Of a DNA stretch of 64,000 nucleotides, positions 56,812 through 64,000 are shown one piece after another. The number at the start of each line of letters is the position of its first letter. Position 1 is the first letter of the stretch. The notes under the pieces are model-generated. The model saw only the letters and a program-made list of their open reading frames with translations, did not search any database and was not told where the DNA came from. Made by a program: the position numbers and the translations under genes. This stretch comes from Impatiens glandulifera (taxonomy: Eukaryota; Streptophyta; Magnoliopsida; Ericales; Balsaminaceae), in assembly GCF_907164915.1 (NCBI RefSeq), contig NC_061867.1, forward strand, positions 34,903,751-34,967,750. The letters run 5' to 3'.

Positions 56812-59800
56812 ATGGTACTTGGATAACGGTTGCTCCAGGCATATGACCGGGAACAACAATCTGCTAACCGACATCAGAATAGAAACTGGTGCTCTAATTA
56901 CCTTCGGTGACAACTCAAAAGGTAGAACTGTGGGCAAGGGTAAGATTGTCCATGGTAACTTAACTATTGATAACGTACTCCTAGTTGAAAACCTACGTTT
57001 TAACCTACTGAGTATTAGTCAAATGTGTGATGCTGGATACACGGTAGAATTTCTTAAACATGCATGCTTAGTTAAGAACTCTCAAGGCATTATACTGCTA
57101 ACCAAAAATAGGTTAGGTAATATTTATAAGGTAGACTGGAAAACTAAGGTAGAACACTCTATATGCATGATAGCTAAGACTGATCAAACCTGGTTATGGC
57201 ATAAAAGACTAAACAATCTAAACATGAAGACATTGAATTACATTCGCGGTAAAAAGCTAGTATAAGGTATCCCTGACATAGTATTTAACAAAGATAAGGT
57301 TTGTTCAGCATGTCAAATGGGTAAACAGACTAAGTCAACCTTTAAGAGTAAAGGAAATATCCAATCTAGCCGATGCTTAGATCTCTTACACATGGATTTA
57401 TTTGGACCGATTCAGGTCATTAGCCTAGGAGTAATGTTGTACACCATGGTAGTTATTGATGATTACTCAAGGTTTACATGGGTAATATTTTTACCATCTA
57501 AAAGTGAAACCGCATCAAACCTGATCACACTTCTTAAACGTTTGCAAAATGAAAAATCAACTCGCATTAATAGCATCAGAAGTGATTGAGGTACCGCATT
57601 TCTTGATGAATCCGGCATTAGACACTAGTTGTCTAGTGCTAGGACTCCTCAACAAAATGGCCTGGCCGAGAGAAGAAATCGGACTCTCAAGGAAGCCGCA
57701 CGGTCCATGATAGCCGATTCGGGCATTGTTCAGAAATTTTGGGTTGAGGCTATCAACACTGCATGTTATACATAAAACCGGTCTTTGATTAACAAGTTTC
57801 ATAACAAAACACCGTATGAGGTTTATTTTAATAGGGTTCCCAATCTTAAGTACCTCAAGATTTTTGGTTGTAAATGCTACATTCATATAAATGGTAAAAC
57901 ATATCTTTCTGCTTTTGATGCAAAAATCGATACTGGAATCATGCTAGGTTACTCGGCAGTAAGTAAGGCATATAGAGTGTATAACAATAGAACTTTAACC
58001 ATGGAGGAAACACTTCACGTTGTTTTCGATGAATCGGTTGAAAGTAATATTGCATCATGCTTTGATCTACACAACAGATTGGAAAACAACAATATCTACT
58101 CTGATAGTGAAGAAGAGACACCGGTCTTCAGGCGGTTTGTCCATGAACAAATGGGTAATATTGAAACCCAGCCGGATCAAGCTGTCCCGCGACAGGAAGC
58201 TGACACTTCGGTCCAATCCGAGGAAGTCGGTCGGTCTGACAATCTTGTTCAGCCTACCGATATGTCTAGCCTTGATCAAACAAACGGTAATCTGGTAGAC
58301 ATCCCTGAACCGAACTTTAAAAGGAACACCAAACACCCTCCTGAGCAAATCATAGGTGATCCTTCAGAACCTGTTCGAACTAGGGGTCAACTAATGGAGG
58401 AATACCTTAATTCTGCCTTTATATCCCATATTGAGCCGAAAAGAATAGATGAAGCATTGTCAGATCCGGATTGAATCTTGGGAATGCAAGAAGAGCTAAA
58501 CCAGTTCGAGAGTAATAAAGTCTGGTACCTAGTCCCTAGACCGAAAGATCATCCGGTCATAGGAACAAGATGGGTATTTAGAAACAAACTCGATGAGGAC
58601 GGTTTGGTCACGAGGAACAAAGCCAGATTAGTGGCACAAGGTTACAAACAGGAAGAAGGCATTGATTTTGAAGAATCATTTGCCCCTGTAGCTAGGATTG
58701 AAGCCATTAGGATTTTTCTAGCCTTTGCTGCTTTCAAAAACTTTAAGGTTTTTCAAATGGATGTTAAAAGTGCATTCTTGAATGGTGACCTACGTGAAGA
58801 GGTGTATGTTGAACAACCACCCGGTTTTAAAAGTGCTGAATTTCCAAACCATGTATACCGGTTAAACAAAGCTTTATACGGTCTAAAACAAGCACCTAGA
58901 GCCTGGTATGACACACTAACCGCATTTTTGATCGCACATGATTTCACGATTGGGTCGGTGGATAAAACGTTGTTCAAATTTGAAAAGAAGGAACATATCC
59001 TCCTTGTTCAAATCTTTGTAGATGATATCATTTTCGGTTCAACCGATCCTAAATTGTGTGATAAATTTTCAAAACTGATGACTAACAAGTTTGAAATGAG
59101 TATGATGGGAGAATTAAGTTTCTTCCTAGGTCTTCAGGTTAAGCAACTCGAAGAAGGAACCTTCATTAGCCAACCTAAGTACACCAAGGAGCTTCTAAAG
59201 AAGTTTGGGATAGACACATGCTCCTCAGCGGCTACTCCAATGAGCTCATCGGTTAAATTGGACAAGGATGATGAGGGCCAATCGGTAGACCAGATAGCTT
59301 ACCGGGGCATCATCGGTTCTCTCCTATACCTAACAGCGAGTAGACCAGACATTCTATTTGCAGTCGGTGTGTGTGGGAGATTCCAAGCAAATCCAAAACA
59401 ATCTCACTACACAGCCGCAAAAAGAATATTGAAGTATCTAAAGGGGACACCTGATGTCGGCCTGTGGTATCCAAAGGACTCGTCCTTTAATCTAACAATT
59501 TATTCAGATGCAGACTATGCAGGTTTAAGATTGACAGAAAGAGCACCAGCGGAACATGTCAATTCCTAGGTGACCGGCTCGTCTCATGGCATAGCAAGAA
59601 ACAGACATCGGTGGCCACATCAACCGCAGAAGCTAAATACCTGGCGGCCGGAAGTTGTTGTTCACAACTCCTTTGGATCCAACAACAACTGACGGATTTC
59701 GGTGTCATAGCCGAAGAGTCACCGATCTTCTGTGATAACACAAGTGCCATAGCAATCACCTACAATCCGGTTCTCCACTCCAGAACCAAGCATATTGACA

Positions 59801-59979
59801 TAAGGCACCACTTCATCAGGGAACATGTCATGCTGAAGCATATCTGGCTAGAATACGTACCGACTAATCAACAAGTAGCCGATATCTTCACCAAACCTCT
59901 ACAGGAAACTAAGTTCTCTCAATTCAGACTTACTCTCGGTTTAACCGACATTAGTCAAATCCTTCATAAGGATGCTTAA
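56729..59979 (+). pseudogene. Element III pol: protease, integrase, RT, RNase H; five stops and one frameshift
   Basis: One frame runs 56729-59569, then a frameshift near 59525 and RNase H continues to TAA at 59979. In-frame stops: TAA 57263, TGA 57587, TAG 57626, TAA 57773, TGA 58472. Protease reads LDNGCSRHMTG: the catalytic DSG has become DNG. Integrase: WLWHKRL and CQMGKQT zinc region, HMDLFGP, VVIDDYSRFTWV, IRSD, with ~24 bp lost after the second Asp region compared with element [56 protein letters not shown], catalytic FVDD (59025-59036). RNase [48 protein letters not shown]. Closest in style to SIRE-type Sireviruses. Confidence 0.92.
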
Positions 59980-60496
59980 AAAGGGAAACCGGTTCGGACA
60001 GACAAAACCGGTAGTTCTTCCTAACCTGTTGAACTTCAAAATTTTCTTGGTATCTATGGAAAAACCGCCCAGCGTATCAGATAGAGTAAACCGACCGGCT
60101 ACTTGGTATATGCACCAAATAACCGCATCGGGATGAACAGCTGATAGCTGACCGGTTCGGAAATAGGCTATCCTAGATTATTTGAAATTCAAACAAAAGT
60201 GGAATAACTATTAGTGTTTAAAGATATCTGTTCTGAAACATTGCCTTTTCAAAGTAAAATGGTCGCACCTAAAAAGACGTGAAGATCTGATGATATCTTT
60301 CATAGTCCAGGTCTATGACCAACACCCTATACTGCAAACATGCCTATTTCATGCAATACCTTTTATCCTGCAGTTAATAGATATCATCTCATGTAATACC
60401 TGGACATTAGGATACTCCCACAACTAGTATTTAAGAGAAGCAAACATTGACTAAAACACTCACAAGACAAAAGATCATTCTCTCACTAAGGCAAAA
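59980..60496 (+). promoter_or_regulatory. Element III pol to ORF-A interval with TATTTAAG
   Basis: TATTTAAG at 60428-60435 starts 69 bp before the ATG. The leader CTCACAAGACAAAAGATC to CACTAAGGCAAAA is shared with element I. Confidence 0.55.
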
Positions 60497-61258
60497 ATGT
60501 CTCAGTTTCCTAACATCTTTCAAGTTGATTTCGAATCTGCCTTAAGCACGGAGCATTATGAGGTTTACAAAGTGATCAAATCCCTGGAAGATACTGGTCT
60601 TCGGTACTTCCTGGATGACAAGCAAATTATATACTCTGAATCAGTCCTGGAATTTCTGTATAATGCCAGGGTGTTTAGAGGAACTCCCCACTTCGATACC
60701 CACATTCAGTCGAAAGTGGGAGGTATAGTCTTTGACTTCACCGAGAATGACTTCGCTAGGTGCTTCAGCCTACCGAAGCAAGGGTTAACAGATCTGAATG
60801 TTCCGGCTGATCTGAAGGCCGAGATTTCTCTCACCTTTGCACGTTCGAACGAACCTGTCGATGATCATGGAACTAAATCACTATTGAAAGCTGAATATCA
60901 GCTTCTCAACGATGTGATAGGTAGAAGCATCCTGGGAAGAGATGTGACAAACACTTACTGCACGACGACCTTTAATATGATGGCGGCAATCACCACCGGT
61001 ACACCGGTGAACTGGTCAACGGTCTTGTTCGACGTCCTGATCTGGATGATTGGGGTGCGAACAATCGGCCTCGTTCCTCAGCTAAGCTACCTACTAGTTG
61101 AACTTGGTGTTCCGATCTGTCCGGGCGAAGGTCTAAACCAGGCTCAAGTGCTGACCAAAGAGATAACCGACTCCTTCTATGAGCGGTTCAAAAGGGCTTG
61201 GAGGAGAAGGAACCGCCGCAACAACCCCAACGGTGTCATCAACTCCCACGAACACTAA
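60497..61258 (+). CDS. Element III ORF-A (accessory protein A), 253 aa, intact
   Basis: Starts MSQFPNIFQVDFESALSTEH; this ATG is conserved in all three elements and is the first after the leader. Blocks in order: VDFES (~residue 10), SLEDTGLRYFLDDK (~32-45), LEFLYNARVFRGTPHFDTHI (~54-73), VGGIVFDFTENDFARCFSLP (~77-97), LNDVIGRSILGRDVTNTYC (~140-160), FNMMAAITTGTPVNWSTVLF (~163-182), LVELGVPICPGEGLNQAQV (~200-220), basic KRAWRRRNRRNN near the C-terminus. No signal peptide, membrane helix or catalytic motif is seen. The VDF opening, EFF/EFL-A-x-G middle, LP-x-G and VNWS blocks are shared with ORF-B and ORF-C. Resembles the putative plant transposon protein domain; function unknown. Confidence 0.82.
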   Translation: MSQFPNIFQVDFESALSTEHYEVYKVIKSLEDTGLRYFLDDKQIIYSESVLEFLYNARVFRGTPHFDTHIQSKVGGIVFDFTENDFARCFSLPKQGLTDLNVPADLKAEISLTFARSNEPVDDHGTKSLLKAEYQLLNDVIGRSILGRDVTNTYCTTTFNMMAAITTGTPVNWSTVLFDVLIWMIGVRTIGLVPQLSYLLVELGVPICPGEGLNQAQVLTKEITDSFYERFKRAWRRRNRRNNPNGVINSHEH

Positions 61259-61717
61259 GTCACTCCTTCCTGCAACCGGTCATTTTGCTTCACGCACCGG
61301 GTGTATCTTTATCCAACATCATTATGATCACTTCGGCTTTTCTTATGTTTTTCCTCGGTTTTACCTATGATTCCTTCGGTTTCTTTTGATTACTTTCCAT
61401 TATGTTGGTGCATTAATGAAAAAGGAATCTTTAATTAAAGAGGTAACTCCCACCTAACATAAGTAATCAATATCCAACTAACTTGGTTACTTCTCAACTA
61501 ACACCTACCTCGGGCTTCGCAATCAGCTCTTCCCAATAAACCTTGGAAACATAAAGATTCTCTTTCCTAATAAAACAAAACTGACATTCAATGCTAATAT
61601 TTTCCCTCCAAAACCGAACCTATATAATGGGCCTTCCTCTAATCAACTCCACACATCCTAAAATCACAAAACTCTCTTGAAGTCTTTTGAATTCTATCTC
61701 TTAGCAAAACCGTAATC
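61259..61717 (+). promoter_or_regulatory. Element III ORF-B promoter region
   Basis: TATATAAT at 61621-61628, 97 bp before the ATG. Aligns with 33331-33821 over its full length. A short C/T-rich repeat of TCGGTTT/TCGGCTT words follows the ORF-A stop. Confidence 0.6.
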
Positions 61718-62422
61718 ATGCCGAGCCGAACCTTAGGAAACTTTTTGAGCGTCGATTTCGAATCATGCATGGAAGAATGGGACAAAAATCATGCAAAGAA
61801 CATCATGTTTGAATCCCTTATTGATACCGGCCTTCGAACCTTCCTCGAAGAATCCGGTCCTATTCTGATTGAGGATGTTAGGACCTTCTTTCGAAGCGCC
61901 TGCATCAGGGGCAATTACATCGTCTCTACGGTAAGAGACCACACTTTCTGGCTTGATGAAGCCGAATTTGCCTCCCTACTCAACATGCCCACAGAAGGGT
62001 TTTCTGACTTTCCAACTCTGGAGGGAAGTGAGGCATTTTATCACGCACTACTCCTCTCTGGAACCATTGATCCGGTGGAAAACTATGGGTTAAAAACCCG
62101 CCTCGGTAGTCACGCTCAACTCCTTCTTGAGATTGTGACTCGGTCTATCCTTTGTTAGTCTCCAAATCAGCGGTACTCAAAGAACACCTACAACATGATG
62201 ACCCATATCATTAGCAAAACGGCCATCAACTGGTCAACGGTCCTCTTTCAACACCTGAAATCCATGGTGATAACCAAGAAAGGTCTCGGTTATGCACCTC
62301 ACATCAGTAAGTTGATTCTTAAATACCGGTCAGAATTTGGACCGGGCACACCGGCTTCTTCTTCAAACATACTTGACAAGGATGCGGTGGAAGAAAAGAT
62401 CTCCAAAATGGTTATTACATAA
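61718..62422 (+). pseudogene. Element III ORF-B, one nonsense codon
   Basis: ATG at 61718 (MPSRTLGNFLSVDFESCMEE). 234 codons, collinear with element I ORF-B; TAG at 62156-62158 replaces CAG in SILCQSPNQ. The rest of the frame (MMTHIISKTAINWSTVLF through KMVIT) is open. Confidence 0.85.
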
Positions 62423-63031
62423 GTTGTATTTTTCCATCTTTATGTATGTCTGTTTTCACACCGATCTATCTTTCGGTTTCCTTTCTGCAATGTTTCTTGA
62501 ATACAATTCCATTTCAGTTTAAATGACCGAGTCATCTTAACATCTTGAATATCTATCTAAGTAACCGGTTAACATTGTCAAAATAACCGCGCCCCTATCC
62601 GGTCTCAAAGAAAAACCGCTTAAACTCAAAAGATTGCAAAATTCTGCTTACTCAAAATAACCGGTTAACTTTAGAAAACCGTAGCATCAATCGGTCTCAA
62701 AAGAAGATTGCATCATCAAAGTCGAAAGCGAAAATTTTGGAGGGAAATTTCCCGCCCAAAACTCCCGCCTCCTGGATTACCGCCCACGGATTGGCGCCTA
62801 TTCATTTACCGCCTTTGGTTTCCCGCCCATGGTTTTCCGCCCATTCGGCTTGGAGGGAAAACTCTCTCCCAATGTTGATGGGACGGTTGGGTTTCCAAAC
62901 CGCACCTATAAAAGGGGCTCTCGGCCATTTCATTTCACTCTCACGCGAAACAGCTTTCTCTCTCTAAGCTCTCAAACTCTCTCAAGCGGTTATCTGCTCT
63001 TGTATTCTTCAAACTCTCTCAAACTTCTAAG
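62423..63031 (+). promoter_or_regulatory. Element III ORF-C promoter: TATA and E2F-like sites
   Basis: TATAAAAG at 62907-62914, 125 bp before the ATG. Exact TTTCCCGC at 62748-62755 and 62819-62826; near matches ATTGGCGC (about 62790), TTTACCGC (62805) and TTTTCCGC (62832). C/T-rich leader CTTTCTCTCTCTAAGCTC near 62953. Confidence 0.6.
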
Positions 63032-64000
63032 ATGGGGCGCAACTCGGTCTTGTTCAAACACATGACTCAAGTGGATTTCGAGGAAATCCAACAGAAGGGA
63101 ACGCCTGCAGCAGTAGAAGTTATTAACCGGGTAGCCGAGGCCGGACTAGAATACTTTCTCGGCGGTCCCCATATTCTATATAGAGATGCGGTTGAAGAAT
63201 TTTTCAACACCGCAACTCTCTCTGACGACAAGATCACCGCAACTGTAGGCGGTACTGAATTCGAGCTAACCGAGGAATCGGTTGCGGAGAGCCTGCGCCT
63301 TCCAACAGCCGGCCAAGATGCAACGACAGATATAGAGCTAAAAACATTTGAAGCAGCTTGCTAGATACTCTCAGCGACTAAGGAGCCGATAAAAGTATCC
63401 GGTAACAAAGCGACATTGCGACCGGAGTACATACCGATTTGTGATATCTTCATAAAGGCGGTTCAGGCAAGAGGAGGAAACTACAGCAGCCTCACCAAGG
63501 ATAAAATCAGGATGCTAGTCGGCCTGATAGAAGGCACAAAAGTGAACTGGGCGAAGGAAGTGTTCCACAACTTGAAGGAAATGGTGAAACCGGACTCAAC
63601 CCGGTCATGGGGATACGCCGTCCCTCTTGGTAAAATCTTTCTTCACCACAACATCAACACCGGTCCCGGTGTCATTATCTCATCCGGAAGGTTAATCAGA
63701 TCCAAACAATTCCTAGAAAGGACCCCGGTTCCACAGGTGGCTGAAAGAAGACAACCGGCAAGAAATCGGCCCCAGCGAAAGAAAAGGCCGAAAGCAAAGG
63801 CAAGGAGAAGGTAGTCTTCTCGGAACCGCCATCACAAACAGAGGAGGAAGAGTCGGCTTCCACATCTGAACGGACCGAATCTGAGAAATCCGATGAAGAA
63901 AGACCGAATGATGAAGAGGATTCGGGCCCATGTCCCGATAATACCGGTATGGGTGTAAATCCTGAGCCCGTCGAGGGCGTTGAAGAAAGCAGTGAAGAAG
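63032..64000 (+). pseudogene. Element III ORF-C N-terminal part (continues past window)
   Basis: ATG at 63032 (MGRNSVLFKHMTQVDFEEIQ). Open for 110 codons to TAG at 63362 after FEAAC, the same codon that is TAG in element II and CAG in element I. The frame resumes as ILSATKEPIKV, YIPICDIFIKA, IRMLVGLIEGTKVNWAKEVF, RSWGYAVPLGKIFLHHNINT to about 63715, where a ~12-base loss relative to element I shifts the frame. The basic linker and the start of the acidic Ser/Glu segment follow up to the window edge. Confidence 0.85.

Larger units (their letters stand above)
53579..64000 (+). mobile_element. Element III: youngest-looking Sirevirus-like copia, nested in element II (runs off window)
   Basis: 5' LTR 53579-54870, primer site 54873-54884, gag, pol, ORF-A, ORF-B, start of ORF-C. 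It inserted into the RT motif of element II; left flank CTATA (53574-53578) should recur after its 3' LTR outside the window. Coding regions are collinear with elements I and II but contain far fewer breaks: one nonsense in gag, five stops and one frameshift in pol, none in A, one in B, one stop plus one frameshift in the visible part of C. Confidence 0.93.

Overview
The window is repeat-dense nuclear DNA from a flowering plant. The evidence is Ty1/copia pol of the Sirevirus (SIRE) type primed by initiator tRNA-Met, MULE and hAT transposase fossils, a tRNA-derived SINE, Helitron termini and very AT-rich spacers. The accessory proteins of the large copia elements look, from memory, like families abundant in asterid (Lamiales) genomes; that is an impression, not a search result. 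I found no intact host gene, rRNA, tRNA gene or CRISPR array.

Layout. 1-3771 is one copy of a segmental duplication whose partner is 42256-45404; it carries a 522-bp Helitron that the partner lacks. 3772-8560 is low-copy, less AT-rich DNA without an assignable gene. 8363-15790 holds duplicated fragments of a ~0.7-kb copia LTR, nested hAT elements, a SINE inside a dead hAT transposase, and AT-rich spacer with local tandem repeats. 15887-19570 is a 12-unit, ~314-bp tandem array derived from the same Helitron family; each unit carries pol III A/B-box-like motifs. 19623-24140 is the N-terminal part of a MULE transposase split by a decayed 4.1-kb copia element on the minus strand.

The rest is dominated by three copies of one very large Sirevirus-like copia family. 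Element I (25624-39293, plus strand, 13.7 kb, TSD GGTAT) is complete but decayed. Element II (45405-53578, minus strand) is cut in its reverse transcriptase by element III (53579 to beyond 64000, plus strand, TSD CTATA expected). Between I and II lie a ~50-bp satellite (39294-40680), a GACCGAG-type minisatellite, AT-rich spacer and the second duplication copy.

The most interesting content is the 3' third of this copia family. Downstream of gag-pol, where Sireviruses may carry an env-like gene, each copy has three consecutive genes, called here ORF-A (253 aa), ORF-B (~234 aa) and ORF-C (~850-890 aa). They share an N-terminal protein pattern and look like diverged paralogues. Each has its own TATA box at a fixed spacing (67-69, 88-97 and 122-125 bp from the ATG) in all three copies. 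The ORF-C promoter also holds a cluster of E2F-like sites (TTTSSCGC). This suggests an accessory module expressed separately from the gag-pol transcript, possibly linked to the cell cycle; function is unknown.
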